From the NCBI RefSeq assembly GCF_000002865.3, contig NW_001865059.1, positions 45,701 through 105,565 on the forward strand: a stretch of 59,865 bases of DNA, given 5' to 3'. The position numbers were made by a program, and so were the translations under genes. The DNA comes from Monosiga brevicollis MX1 (taxonomy: Eukaryota; Opisthokonta; Choanoflagellata; Craspedida; Salpingoecidae). The stretch's first letter is position 1. Every line of letters begins with the position of its first letter. Shown here in pieces: positions 28,521 through 42,800 of this stretch. The notes under the pieces were generated by a model. It saw only the letters and a program-made list of their open reading frames with translations. It did not search any database and was not told the DNA's origin.

Positions 28521-31247
28521 CTATGCTTTAAAAAGCTTCGGTAGGCCTTCCCAGACCTAACACACATATGACCAGGAAATACATTCGGGAGCATGAGAGG
28601 CTAGAACCTCGGGAAGCAAGATTGTTCAATGACGGGTGAGGCACACGCCCGTACCTTGTGGTATTTGTCTTGACGGGCACCACTCCCAGTCATGGCCCAC
28701 GCGGTGGTCTAAGCAACAAGCAACACGCGTGAGCTGAGCCCAAACCCAAAACTGAAAAGCGCGAGCCATTGAACATTGTACCTTGACGCTAAGACTGGTT
28801 TCAAACATAAAAGCTTGTGTGCCCTCTGCGACACGTTCGGGCACAAGCTTTGCTTTGCTTGCGCCCTCAAAACATTGGCGGTCCGGTCCGTGGGGCGTCA
28901 TCATGGAGTGAAGGGTGGCGCCGCCAGGTTGGAAGCCTTCCGCCTTGGCCTCGTAATGCCCATGGATCAGCCCCATAAACTCGGACATGCAGTTGCGGTG
29001 ATAGTAGGGTGGACGGAAGGTGTGCTCTTGCACGGACCAACGGGGCGGGAAGATGACAAAGTCCACCAATGCCAGTCCCGGCACGGGCGTTGGGCACGTG
29101 AGGACGGTGAAGATGCTTGGGTCCTGGCGGCATTGTCAGGCCGTGAGAATCAGAGACGGTGACCCAACTTGAAGCAAAGCATTCCAGGGCACGTACGATG
29201 TGATCAAAGCTGACAGAGTTGATGACGTTGAAGTCAGCCAGGTTGTATTTGAAAGGCGCATAGTTGCCATGCCACGCCACCACATCAAAGGGTGAATGGT
29301 CCTGTGGTAAGTCCAAACAGTCAGTGAGCCAACGCGGCACCTGAGCCTGTCCAACCGTCGGGTTCAGGTTGTGCCCACCTGGGTGGCAGCAAAGAAGCGC
29401 TGGTGGTACTTGGAGTAAACGGTGTAGGGCTCATCCACGTCCTCAAACCACGCGGTTGGGGTCATGAAATCACGAGGGTTGGCCAAGCCGTTGGCACCGA
29501 TGGGGCCCAGACTGGGCAACTCGAAATGACCACTGAAAACTTCACAGATGTAACCCCTAGGAGAAGAATGATATTAATTCTCGCATGTGAGGCGCTAGTC
29601 TAGCCAGAGTACAAAAGGCGCGGAAAAGTTGGCCAACTAGGAAGAACGTTGTTTGCATACCGGGAGGGTCCTGTGACGTTGACTTGAAAGCGGATGCCGC
29701 GCTGGATCACGCAAATCTCATTGGGAGCCACCTTCATCTTGCCAAACTCAGTCTTGATGTCTAGGGTGCCCTGCTGCGGAACTAAAGCCATGGTACGGCA
29801 AAAGGCCAAGGCACAAGATGAGCGGGGAGAATATGAACAAGGTGGGCGACTCAACAATGGAAACTCCAAGAGGATGGTTTGCAACATGACCTTGGGAAAT
29901 CGATACCAACACGACAACCTACCAATGAGGAAGTCGCCATCCGAGTTGTACAAGGCAGCATGGTCCATTGAGGTGTTGCAAGCGTAAATGTGAAAGGCTG
30001 TTCCACTGCGCATGCTGGCGTCACCAGCTCCAGCCACCGTGGACAGGCCCTATTAAGCATGATGAGGCATATTTCAAGCGAGTCAGTCCCGTGCGGTCGT
30101 GTGCACGCATCACCAAACCTTGATTCCTGTTCTTCCCAGCTTGACAATAAAATAATGGTCATCAAAAAGGGGGGCTAGTCAGACAGACAGGCCAGTGGAA
30201 AGAGCTTGAATGGCAGGTGTACCTGGACAAAGTTGGTTGGTGCATCCGGAATAGGAAAGGGATTCCAACGGAGCTGGTGGGCATAACGGCAAGTGTGAGC
30301 AAATAAGCCAGGGAGATTGCTGAGCAAAGAAACGCAGTCAGGTTCCTTCGTTCCGTGGCGCTGGCACACCAAACCTGGTTAGGGTCGGAGACGGCGTCAG
30401 CAAAGGATGGGGCCAGGTTTCCAATGTCGACTGCCTTGTATGGCTCGTGGCCTGCGGCAGGGCGGATGCGATACAGCCAGCTGCAGAAACATGGCCGGCA
30501 GGAGACATCAGGATGAGAGCGGTTTGACTCTAGATGTGAGGAGCGGAAATTTCTGGCCAACTGAGGTGGCGAGCAAATGGCGAGATCACGCCCACCTGCG
30601 AAAGTTTTCTTTGCGGGGCTGAGTAAAAGCAGTTCCAGAGAGCTGTTCAGCGTAGAGGCCAAGGGGGCACTGTTGTGGTGCGTTCTAAAAAGTACAGAAT
30701 CAGAAGGACTCAGGATGAGGCGGAGAGTTGTTGGCTTGCACAGATCGTAGTGTGATAGGGTGAACTGCAAGGCTGCACGGACCTGGCCTTGAGGCAGGGC
30801 ACCAGCCCGTGCTTCCGACGAGACCTCTTGGTTCAGGCCAGTGAAATACTGTCACACAAGAACACGGGCACCCATGTGAAGGGTGAGAAGCAAACAGGGG
30901 TGATGCAGACGAGAAGAAAAAGAGGAGGAGGAGGACGACGACGACGACGATGACGAGGAGGAGGAGAGGCAGAGGCAGAGGCAGACACAATGGAGTCCTC
31001 GACCTGGGCAGAGGATGTGCACATACCTTGATGCCATCCTCCTCAACGAGACCATGACCTAGAGTAAAGAAGCAAGTCAGTGCACGATCCACCGCGCAGG
31101 TGAGCAGGCACGTGTGAGCCAAGACGCTGGGGGAGGGAAGGCGGAATTCGCGCCGAACCCGTCTGAGGGAGGATCGAGGATCGTACCCGCCTGCTTGCGC
31201 TGAGCCGACGAGGCCTCAACCTTTGGGCGCTTAGCAGCCTCAGCCAT
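28521..31247 (-). CDS. HGD: Homogentisate 1,2-dioxygenase, 13 exons, complete
   Basis: This enzyme opens the ring of homogentisate to maleylacetoacetate with Fe(II) and O2, in cytosolic tyrosine and phenylalanine breakdown. Exons: 31247-31187, 31058-31027, 30848-30783, 30684-30596, 30480-30375, 30273-30223, 30049-29923, 29781-29661, 29556-29379, 29301-29197, 29123-28782, 28708-28655 and 28556-28521. All junctions are GT/AG and in phase. They give 455 aa (human enzyme 445). Recognisable stretches are [100 protein letters not shown] and MTPHGPD. The catalytic His (in AWHGNY) and the iron ligands (His and Glu in YYHRNCMSE, His in TPHGPD) are present. The first 30 residues form an extension with a basic KRPK patch. 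Identification is secure; exact exon ends are my reading. Confidence 0.97.
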
Positions 31248-31954
31248 GATACCAGGACTTCCCAAAAAAAAAAAAAAAAAATGCACCAAACCAAATGCAA
31301 TCGTCCAGCAGCAGCCCTTGAGACCAGGAGCACAGGAGAAGCACACGGGAAGAGGGGAAGAGCACACGGGAAGAGCACACAGGAGCACTGGGGAAGAGCA
31401 CACAGGCGCACTGGATCAGTGGAGCACTGGATAGTAGATCAGTGGATCAGCAGGAGCTCGACCGGCGAAACTGTCTCTCTCTCTCTCTTTGTGAGAGAAG
31501 AGCTTTGGAAGGGTTGTGCGGGGTAGAGAAGCGGGCTAGGTTGTGGTGAGTTTTCAGAGGGATGGTAGTATTGAAACATGAAATGGTAGTTGAAAGAAAG
31601 CCGATATTAGAGAAGCTGGCAACCTAATGCGTTATATCCAGAGAGAGGCTTAAAGTTGCTGTTTTCAGGAGAGAGAGGCAAAGATGCCGTGACGGGCAAC
31701 GCACACCATTACTGCAGTGAAAGTGTGATCAAGTGTAACGTGAATTGCGTCGGGGAACCGGGTCGTGATGTAATCGGTACAAGACGGGTAACAACAACTG
31801 TACAAATACACTGTTGGATCAGGCTGTAACAAAGATATATCTCAAACTGCAGTTGTTACGGAATATAGATGGTTATCCTCACTGCGTTCATGCTAATCGT
31901 GTTTTTCAGTGACAACAACAACAACAACACCGTGCTGCGCGCTGCGCGTCTTTC

Positions 31955-32744
31955 NNNNNNNNNNNNNNNNNNNNNNNNNNNNNNNNNNNNNNNNNNNNNN
32001 NNNNNNNNNNNNNNNNNNNNNNNNNNNNNNNNNNNNNNNNNNNNNNNNNNNNNNNNNNNNNNNNNNNNNNNNNNNNNNNNNNNNNNNNNNNNNNNNNNNN
32101 NNNNNNNNNNNNNNNNNNNNNNNNNNNNNNNNNNNNNNNNNNNNNNNNNNNNNNNNNNNNNNNNNNNNNNNNNNNNNNNNNNNNNNNNNNNNNNNNNNNN
32201 NNNNNNNNNNNNNNNNNNNNNNNNNNNNNNNNNNNNNNNNNNNNNNNNNNNNNNNNNNNNNNNNNNNNNNNNNNNNNNNNNNNNNNNNNNNNNNNNNNNN
32301 NNNNNNNNNNNNNNNNNNNNNNNNNNNNNNNNNNNNNNNNNNNNNNNNNNNNNNNNNNNNNNNNNNNNNNNNNNNNNNNNNNNNNNNNNNNNNNNNNNNN
32401 NNNNNNNNNNNNNNNNNNNNNNNNNNNNNNNNNNNNNNNNNNNNNNNNNNNNNNNNNNNNNNNNNNNNNNNNNNNNNNNNNNNNNNNNNNNNNNNNNNNN
32501 NNNNNNNNNNNNNNNNNNNNNNNNNNNNNNNNNNNNNNNNNNNNNNNNNNNNNNNNNNNNNNNNNNNNNNNNNNNNNNNNNNNNNNNNNNNNNNNNNNNN
32601 NNNNNNNNNNNNNNNNNNNNNNNNNNNNNNNNNNNNNNNNNNNNNNNNNNNNNNNNNNNNNNNNNNNNNNNNNNNNNNNNNNNNNNNNNNNNNNNNNNNN
32701 NNNNNNNNNNNNNNNNNNNNNNNNNNNNNNNNNNNNNNNNNNNN
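31955..32744. other. Assembly gap (790 N)
   Basis: Unresolved sequence, bounded on the right by a TC microsatellite that probably extends into the gap. Confidence 0.95.

Positions 32745-32789
<45 letters not shown>
32745..32789. repeat. (TC)n microsatellite at gap edge
   Basis: At least 22 TC units beginning at the last N of the gap. A shorter CT-rich tract lies at 33104-33142. Confidence 0.95.
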
Positions 32790-32794
<5 letters not shown>

Positions 32795-33815
32795 TCACTC
32801 TCCCTTTCTATGTAATTCCTGACCCCATCCTTTTTCTGACCCCCCAAGCAACCAAGAAAGGCCAGACGTCCGTCCAGCGAACGAGAGACCGCGGAAGGCG
32901 ACTCGCCAACCGCCGGACCCCGCCGTCGCGCAGCGGATACCGATCACGTCCTCGACGATACCGAAAGAGGCGAGGAAGTGGAGGGGGGCCGTGCGCACAA
33001 CGGAAAGAGATATAGGTTTGTTCCCTTTTTTTGTTCCCGGGTTTAACCGATTTGATTGGGTGCGCCGTTGCAAACAGCAGCGAGCACTTGGGTCGATCTC
33101 GGGGCTCTCTCTCCCTCCTCTCGCTCTCTCTCTCTCTCTCTCAACACCTCAGATACACAACCCCTCGACAACGAGCTGCGCCAACGGACACAGCACGCAC
33201 TCGTCTTGCGTCGAGTGCAAAGCGCAGCAACTCAAACCCAGATCCATGCCCCATTTCTCAACCCTTCATGCCAAAATTACCACGCTACTCCAACACACCG
33301 CACCTATCCTCTCCTGGCTGGACTATATCCATGCTGTCCTCTCCTGTACTTGTCTGGCCTTCCTTGGGCCCCTGAATGGTCTTGGCCAGAGGCCTGCTGG
33401 ATGCATATGCGTTGTTGCTTTCTCATCCATGGATTTACCCATTCATTCATGCATGCTCTTTTTCTCACAACATCCCTCAGCCTCCATCCCGCTTCCAAGC
33501 ACCCCTTTTCTTTCAGCACAGTCAGCTTTTCGCTCCGACTCACTTTGCGACAATGTCCGCCATTAAATGATTTCCTATGACAGATTAAACCCGAGTGGCC
33601 ACACAAGACAGCATTGATCATACTGCAGCGACCAGGCAAGCGATCATGCGCCCCGAGTCTCAGAGCTCGGCTTCAGGCACTATCCTCATTCTTCTTCCTC
33701 TCTTATGACAGACTCTGCAGTCAGCCATCTTTAGACTGCTCATCGGCGCGCCGCGCGCGCCCTTTTGGCGCGGCCAACCGCTCTCCATTTGCTGTTCTCT
33801 AGCCACCGATCAGCC

Positions 33816-36800
33816 ATGCAGCTTTCTGACCCTGCACGTATGTGTCGCTAGTCAATACCTTTGATTGGATTTGTATTTCTTTTTTTTTTTTTTTTGTTTT
33901 TTTTTGTATTTGTATTTCTTTTTTATTTTTTTTGCGACGCAACCTCCACTGACCTTGCATCTCATCGTCTCATCATGTCTCATACTCCATGTGCCGCGCT
34001 CTGCCCGTGCCCCCATTGCCTTCTCCCTGCTCACCGTTGCAGGCGCCCTGCGGGCGCGAGCTTTCCTCTGCATTGGCCTCGTGATGACTCTTTTGACGAC
34101 GCGCGTCTTTGGTCAGTGTAGCAAGCTGTTGATGCCCTGGTCAACAACCCCATGGAGGCACGTGAGTCGTTTTCAGCCAGAACGCAAATCTCATGATCAT
34201 GTTCCATCGTTTGCCATGCTTTCGTAGGTGCCGCCGACGATACATCTCTACTCGACTGCGTGGGGCTGACAACTGGTGACAGTGCAGTACACGTGTCAGA
34301 AACAATCACCTGTACCATCGTACCACAGGATACTGGCGCACCCACCGCAGTCAACGCGGCCGACTTCTCCAGCACACCAACCCTCGTTGGCGCGACGTTT
34401 CCCAACGGCGCGACTGCCGAATATGTCGTTGATGGCGCCGTTCTTCGCTTCAACGTTACCTCACCAGGCACCATACAAACCGTCTCCATCCATGGACTTT
34501 TGGTTGACGACACCACCACCTTCCCAGCCAGTCCTGTGGAAATGTTCATGATTGAGAACCTTGATGAAACGACCACCTACTCCTGCAATTCACTCCTAAC
34601 CCCATCTACCGTGTTTCGAACCACGGGCGCTGCGCGCCTCGGGCTTTGCACCTTTGATTACCAAGTGGGTGGTGTAGACTCGACAGGTCATGGCTCAGAT
34701 CTATCCATCTCACTCTCACTCGCGGCCACCAATGCAAACGCTGCCCTTGCCGCCCTGGTTGAGGAAGCTGACCACTATCGCAACGCGACAGCCGTCCTCA
34801 CTGCCCCCGACACAGCCGGCGTCTTTTTTACAGTGTCAGCTGCCGTAGTTGGTGGCTCAAGCATTGCTGGCAGCCCCAAGACGTTGTATGCCATTAATGA
34901 GCCAGACACATCCACGACCTTTGCCTGCTCCGGCACCGCCCGACAAGGCGGCACCCTAACATGCGCTCTTCGCCCACGCAAAACCAATACGCGTCAACAA
35001 GGCATTGCTGATGATTTCGTTGTCACCGTTACGTCTGGTGGTAGCATCAGCGCCGCCCTCGCCACGCCCGGTGCTGCTCCAGCCCTCGAACTCAGCGTCA
35101 GCTTTGCTGTCAGTCCGGCTGTCTCAGCCATGACCGTTGAAGTGACAGCACTGGGTTCGGCCTTGGCCAACAGCCCCTACTCCATCCCGGTGTATGGAAC
35201 CCCAACCGGTGACTCGACCTTGGCCTGTGTGGGACAAGAATCGGGGACAGCCATTGTTCGGACCCTTGAGGTTGTCGAGTGCACCATTACCGTCCGCGAT
35301 GGTAGTGGCACAACCCGCGGCCTGGCCTCGGATTTTGGCCAGCCCACCAGTGTCAACGGCCTGTTTATCACTGCCGTGCAACTCCCTACGTCCCCCACTG
35401 ATGGCAGCCAATTCACCTTTACCGTCACGGCAGGCACAACGCTCGGAGCCATGTCCGTGACCGGTTACCTGGCCGATCAGAGCACAACGCTTGCCAACAC
35501 TGTTGATCTGGTCGTTCGTGGTCGTCCCACGACCGACAGCCAGCTCAACTGTGCTGGCCTCCTCACCGGCGACAACACTGTCCGTAAGAATGACATTGTG
35601 GCCTGCAGCATCATCGTCAAAGATGTGGATGGCAACACCACTGGCGAAGCCTCGGACTTTACTGTTGCAGGTAGCACGTTGGTGGAAAGTAATGATGGTG
35701 CTCTCTTTCTCTTCAATAAAACTGCTCCCGCAACCGCAGGCCAAACCATGCTCATTAATGCCTACCTCGAGCTTGGCGCTACCGATGAGAACCTTGATCA
35801 GTCCCCTTTTGCCATGATTGTCCGCGGGCAACCAGATGTCACGTCGACGCTCGACTGCGAGGGTCGCGTGTCTGGCACATCTTTTGTCAAAGTGGGCGAG
35901 ATCATTGATTGCACCATCACCGCTCGCGAAGCTAATGCTCTGACCACAGGCTTTGTCAGCGACTTTTCAGTTCCATCTTTGACTGGTGCTTCATATGTTG
36001 CCGATAGCTTGGCAGCTGCTTCGTCGGGTGCTCGGTTTACCCTGTCTGTGACAACCACAGGCGCCGTTGGAGATACTGTTAGCATCACTGGCCAGATTGG
36101 CAATGGCACGGCCTTTACTCAGAGTGCTTTTGAACTGACCGTTCTCGGAACCCCAACCGCTGCATCTACCCTGTCCTGCGTCGGTCGAGACTCTGGGACA
36201 GCTGTCGTGCGGACGCTCGAGATTGTTGATTGCACAATTGTTGTCCAAGATGGCAGTGGCGCAACTCGCGGTACTGCTGCTGATTTTGGAGTACCCACGA
36301 CGGCCAATGGAACCTTTGTTACGGCCATTGAGCCAGCTGCTTCCCCCAATGACGACGGCTCCCAATTTATCTTCACTGTCACGGCTCCTGCTACGAGTGG
36401 AACCATGTCGGTGACAGGATTTCTTGCGGATCAAGTAACTGAGTTGGCCAACGTTGTAAATCTCGAGGTCCGCGGTCGCCCCACCATCGACAGTACGCTG
36501 GAGTGCATTGGCTTGGCTTCTGGCACTGAATCAGTTCGTGTAGGCGAAACAGCAACTTGTACGCTGACCGTCCGTGACGCCGACGGCACCACTGATGGTG
36601 AAATTGCTGACTTTTCAATTCTGACGGCATCAGACACCAACACGTACACATGGACGGACGTCTCCGGCACTGGCAACGTCTTTGAAGCCAATGTCACCAT
36701 GCCTGCAACGAAAGTTGCTTTTAGCGTCACGACCACGCTGACAGAGAGCGGGCGTGATATCGATGGCAGTCCATTTGTGTTTGATCTACGTGGTGTGCCA

Positions 36801-39800
36801 ACCACCGCCAGTGAGCTCTCATGTGATTCAGCCATCACTGGCAACCAGCAAGCCCGTGCCTCGGAGACCATCGAATGCGTCTTGCTGGTGCAGGATGCCG
36901 GTGGTTCATCGTCCGGCTTTGCCAGCGACTTTGGAGTCACTGTCGATAACGGTGGGGCCGCATCAGCCCTCACGGAGGCCTCTAGCGGCGGTTATTTCAC
37001 TTTTACAGTGGCCGCTGGTACGCAAGTTGAATCAATTACCTCCATCACAGTTACTTTGACCGACGGTGGTGCAGCGCTTGATGGAGGCGCAGAGAATATC
37101 ACTATTTTGGGTACACCCACAGTTGACTCAAACATCTCCTGCGTTGGGGACGTCTCGGGCACCACAAGCATTCAAACTCTCGAGTCGGTCACGTGTACTC
37201 TCTTCATCAATGATGCGAGTGGTTCCACAACCGGCCTGGCTGGTGACTTTGCCATTGCAACGTCAGTCGGCGGTTCAAACATTGGTGTGCCTCGGGCAGT
37301 GCCAGGTCAAAGCTCGCGCCTGACGTTCTCCCTGACAGCGCCCTCCACTGGCGGTGCCACGTTTACAATTACCGGTCGCATGGCCAACACTGATGCGTTT
37401 ACTCAGGGCCCTGTGGCTTTAACGGTGTTGGGCCGTGCCTCGGCAGCTACAACGATGGTTTGCTTGGGCAAACGCTTCAATCTTACCAATGTCGAAATTG
37501 GCGAGACAATTCTGTGCACTTTGACTCTCCGCAATGCGGATGGCGTTTTGGCAGCTCCGACCACGGACTTTAAAGTACCAGAAATCACATCAGGAACAGC
37601 ACCTACCAGTTATATCAGCATCAATGGCGGCTTTCAGGCGACGTTCGAATTTAATAGCAGCGGCACTGTGGGTGATGTTGTACAAGTTGTCGTGCGTCTT
37701 GCCAGCACCAACAGCCCATTGACACAAGGCGAGGAGCGGTTGACAATTGTTGGCACGCCAACGGATGACTCCACCCTCACCTGTGCTGGATATGACACGG
37801 GTCTTGCGTTTGTTCGTGAGAGCGAGAAGGTGCTGTGCACAATTGTTGTGGCTGATGGTAGCGGCGCTACCACCGGTGTTGCGCAAGACTTTGGCACTCC
37901 CATCGTGGTGGGTGGTACAGACCCCGAGCCGGCAACGGGTGTCAGCTACGTGACGGGTGGTGCCACTATGGAGTTTAACCTGACGGCACCCACCACGGAG
38001 GGCAGCGCATTCACCGTGACAGGAGCCTTGGCAGACGCAAGCCTCTTTGCCGAGGGGGCCTTCAGCTTGACGGTCATCGGCACACCCACCTCCGCGTCAA
38101 CGCTCTCCTGTGTGGGCGAAAACAGTGGTACGACATCAGTCCGCGTGAGCGAGCTGGTGTTGTGCACCATCACGGTGCGCGATGCCGATGGCGCTACCAC
38201 TGGTTTGGCCTCTGACTTTGAGTCGCCCACCATTGTGGGCGGGACGGGCCTCACTCCAGCTTTGGGTGTGGTGTATGTCACGGGAGGTCTCACCATGACT
38301 TTCAACGTGACCGCGCCCGCCACCGTTGGGGCCGCGTTCACGATCCTAGGCAACATGGCTGGTGGAAGCCCCTTTGATGAGGGTGTGCTCACCATGACGG
38401 TGGTGGGCACCCCTACGACTGCGTCGACTCTTGACTGTGTGGGTTATCGAAGTGGGACCGCATTTGTGCGCGAGAGCGAGAAGGTGCTGTGTACCATTAC
38501 GGTCCGCGACGATTCAGGTACAACAACCGGCGTGGCGACCGATTTTGCAACGCCGACGGTGGTGGGTGGCACTTCGCTGGAGCCCGCATCTGGTGTGGCA
38601 TATGTAGCGGGAGGCGCCACCATGACCTTTAACGTGACGGCACCGGCGCTTCTGGGCACTACGTTTACGGTGACGGGTGTTTTGGCCGATTTATCAGACT
38701 TTACGCAGGGGGCACTCAGCCTCACTGTGGTTGGTACGCCTGCAAACACTAGCACGATTGCATGTGAGGGCCTGGTCTCACAGGCTGGTACGCTGGTCCG
38801 AGTCAATGAAACAGTCCGCTGTACCGTGGTTTTTCGCGATGTCACGGGAGCAACCACAACGGGTGTGGCCGCTGATATTTTGACAGTGAACATGACCAAC
38901 ACATCTCGCTCGGCGCCGCCAACGGGTGTTACGCTGGCTGGGGACCTGGCCACAGTATTTGTTGATGTTTTGGCTCCGGACACTGTGTGGACAACAGCGA
39001 CCGTAGGTGTTGTTATTTGGAATGGACAAGAGCTCGACTCGGGTGCCGCCACCTTTTCAACCGGTAAACTCGTCTCGGGTTTTTCTTTTGCTACCTATCA
39101 TCCTGCTCTTGCTTGCTTTGTTTGTGTAGTTTTCTGACAGCTTCGATTGCCCGTCTCGTTTGCTAGAGTACTTCCCTGATATTGCTTCCTTCGATTTAAA
39201 TTTTGAAGTTGGTGCGGGCGTGAGCAAGAACACCACGCTGACGCTTCAGCTGCAAGCTGAGGTCAATGCTACGGCATTTGACGTTTCGGCGCTTACGCTT
39301 ATCAATGGGGACGATCCGGAGACCAACTTCACTTTCACGTCCAATACTGTTGTCGCCTCCCCTTTTGATGGCGTCACGCAAGTGCTGCTTGAACTGGATC
39401 AAACAGATGCAGACAACCTCAAGCTGATCCCTTGGTTTTTGGATGGTGCCAACAATATTGCGTTGATTTTGAGTGGTACAAACGGATTATTGAGTTCCAC
39501 CTCCCCGTTTGAAGAGCATCGAGCTGTCACAGTCGCCACCGCTGTGGCCTTGCGCACGCATGTTTCCGATACCACGGCACCCCGAATTGCCGTGGAAGGG
39601 TTTGCAACCTTTGATGCCAACTCGGGCACCATGCAGCTTATTTTCACCGAGCCCATGAATGCATCTTCGGCGGATTGCTCGGCAATTACTCTGGCTTCGC
39701 GCTACAGTGGGGGCACGCAGATAGCTTTGGCTCAGTCATCGACCGTGACCTCTGAGAATGGACGAACAGTTGAGATCTCGCTTTCGTCTTCGGATCGTAG

Positions 39801-42800
39801 CCGGCTCGCACTCGACCCCGAGGTGTGCAAGTTGGCCTCTTCCTGTTGGTTAAGTTTCACGACTGCCTTTATTGATGACATGTCCGGAAACGCTGTGCAA
39901 GCATTGGCGGCAACCCAAGACTTCACTCGTCTGCCCGTCACATTCGTGGCAGACACGAGCGGTCCTGCGGCTCTTGCGTTCGACTTGGATTTGACAGCTG
40001 GTGAGCTCACTCTGACTTTTGACGAGCCAGTCGATGCAAGCAGCATGGATCCTTGTGCCATTGGCTTTGACAGTGGAGTTACAGCTGTGCCAGTGTGTAC
40101 ACCAACCGACCAAACCTCAACGGCCTCAACTGTGGACGGTGATAGCATCACCGTTACCTTGAGCAACCGAGTCTTGAATGCTCTTAAGCTAATTGTGGCT
40201 GCTGAGGGTCACACAAGCTTGACGCTATCTACCAGTTTGGGCATGGTGGAAGACCTATCTGCCAGCCGCAACCTGTCCCCGGCTCAGACCAACATCACTC
40301 TCAGCCAATTTACGGCAGACGCTGTCGCGCCTGTTTTGCAAGCCTTCAGTTTGGACCTTCAGGATCAATTCCTACTCTTAACCTTTGACGAACCCATGCT
40401 TAACGCCACCTGGTTTGTGTTCAATGCGTCCTATCTTCAGCTTGCTTCTGCGGCGTCGTCTGCAAGTGTCACTGTTCATTTGCAGGGCAATGCAGTCGTC
40501 CGCTTGAGCGACACCACCGTGCTGCGAGTCACTTTGGACGATGCGACCACCACCGCCATCAAGTCTGACTCACGCATTGGATCAGCCACAAGCAATACCT
40601 TTTTGTCAGTCACAGCTGGCTTTGCGCAGGATGTGGCCAACAACACACTCGGTTCCGTGAGTGCTCTGCAAGCCAGCTCGATCACCCAAGATACCATCGG
40701 GCCCCAGCTGACTGCTTTCACCATGGATATGCAGTCGGGGGCTTTGCGACTCACTTTTGATGACGTTGTTGACGCATCCACTTTTGATGCAACGGCCTTG
40801 ACCATTCAGAATGCGAGCTCACGTGGGAGCTCAGCATCATATCTACGTCTGAGTGGGGGAAGCGTGCCAGCTAGCAACAGCCGTATCATGGTTGTCACCC
40901 TCTCTGCACTGGACTTGAACACGCTCAAGTCCCAAGTTAACCTTGCACGGGATCAGGCGTCGACTTACTTGACAATGGATGCCACGGCTTTCAATGATGT
41001 CAATGCACCTGCCCGTGATGTCATTGCTATCACCAATGGTGCGGCACAGCTGGCAGCAACATATGTTGCGGACACGACCTCCATTCGCCTGCTGGAAGCG
41101 GGCTACAACGTTGATGCTGGCAACATGCTTCTCTCCTTTTCCGAATTTGTGGTTCTGGAGTCATTCAATGCCACGGGTCTAGAGGCCTCCTTCAATGCCT
41201 CGGGCGTTATTGAAACCTTTGCGCTGACAGCAGCAACTGCTACGCAGGTCTCTTTGACCTCCCTGCTCGTCTCAATCCCCGTTTCACTGCTGGATGACTT
41301 TAAACGGGCATCTTCACTGTCCCTGGGCAACGGCAGTCTGGCCACGCCAGCCACACTTGTGACGGATGCTTTCACCAACCCTCTGTCTGCAGAACCCGCC
41401 TTTCCGCTTGTGCGTAGTGCCGATGACAGCACCTCCCCTTCTCTGGTGAGCATCGCACTTGACGTCAATACCGGTCTCTTGAAACTCAGCACCTCAGAGT
41501 CCATCTCGCTCGTGTCGGTCAACTTGACCCGGATCTCGCTGCGTGGCGCCGCTTCCTACCCGCTGACGGGCAGTCAACTGGATGGTCAGGCCTCTGCTCG
41601 TGATGTGAACATCACTTTGTCCTTGAGCTTGCTAAACCGCATCAAGGCTGACAACAATAGTCTGGATACGTTTGTGCTCGCTGTTGAAGCGTCAGCCTTC
41701 GTCGACTCTTACGCAAATGGCAACGATGCCAACGAGACATTGCCCATTGAGACATTCCAGGCTGACACAATCAGCCCGCTTGCAGAAAGCGGGGTCATTG
41801 ATTTGGACAGTGGCTTGCTCTCACTCTTTTTCAACGAGCCAATTGATCTGGCTAGCCTTAACGCGAGCTACTTGACCTTGACCAACTTGAACGGCAGTGT
41901 TACAGCGGTGGCGGCAGCGGACAGCACCTTAACTCAGGATAAGCGAAACCTTACCATCACTCTGTCCTCGGGCGTCATGGAGGCCATCAAGCTCAACCCT
42001 GCCATCTGCCTTCCTACCGACACATGTGCGGTCAACGTCACAGCGGAAGGATTGGCAGACACCAGCGGTAATCTGATTGCCTTCACAAGCCTTGTCCTTG
42101 CGGTGCAACCCGACGTGACGCCCCCCGTCATTACAGCAATGTCTTTCAACGTGTCATCTCGCATACTCTCTCTGTCATTGTCAGAGGCCATCAGCGTTGC
42201 AAGCGTTGACCTCACGGGCATCAGCACAGCCCAGGGGGGGCTTGACGTGAGCGTGTATACAACCGCTCCGCGAACAACCGTGCTTGAGCTCGTCATCAAT
42301 CGTACAGCGTTGGCCGCGCTTCAGCTCACGCATGATTTGTTCATTGATGCGAGTTCATCCACTGTTGTGCTGGCCAACGCCTTTTTAGCGGACGTTTACG
42401 GAAACCTCCTGGCTGGCGCCACTGTACCCTGTGACACCTATCAGCAAGACAACATTATTCCCGTGGTGACAGCAGTGCGTGCTCGCATGATCGGTGGGGC
42501 CAAGCCATTGCGCTTGATTTTTGAATTTTCCGAAATTGTCAATGCGTCCACTTTTGCTTCGAGCGCCGTTTTCCTTCCATTTCATGGCGTGGCCCTCCCT
42601 GATGGTACAGCCTCGTCAAATGTGGACGGCAACGTGGAATATGTCTTATCCAACGCTGGCTATGCCGTTCTCCATGCACTGCGACCTATTCCTTTTGCCA
42701 ACTCTTCGCTCTCCAACGTCAACATTACTGCAGATGCAGTACTTGACGTGGCGGGCAACGGCGTGGCTGCCCAAGAAGTGACGGCAACGCTCGATGAAGT

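Larger units (their letters stand above)
31248..33815. promoter_or_regulatory. Divergent intergenic region with gap and simple repeats
   Basis: This lies between the start of HGD (minus) and the start of the giant gene (plus), so it should carry both promoters. It holds an A-run near 31264-31281 just upstream of the HGD ATG, short AGCACA-type repeats (31330-31400), the 790-N gap and TC repeats. Open frames at 32991-33640 on either strand show no recognisable protein and low-complexity stretches, so I do not call a gene. Confidence 0.45.

Noticed and set aside
31869-33015. Open frames spanning 31.9-33.0 kb
   Set aside because: They run through 790 Ns and a TC microsatellite, so openness there means nothing.
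32991-33640. Several overlapping open frames upstream of the giant gene
   Set aside because: No recognisable motif, competing frames on both strands, and CT-rich low complexity. The next credible exon is the signal-peptide exon at 33816.
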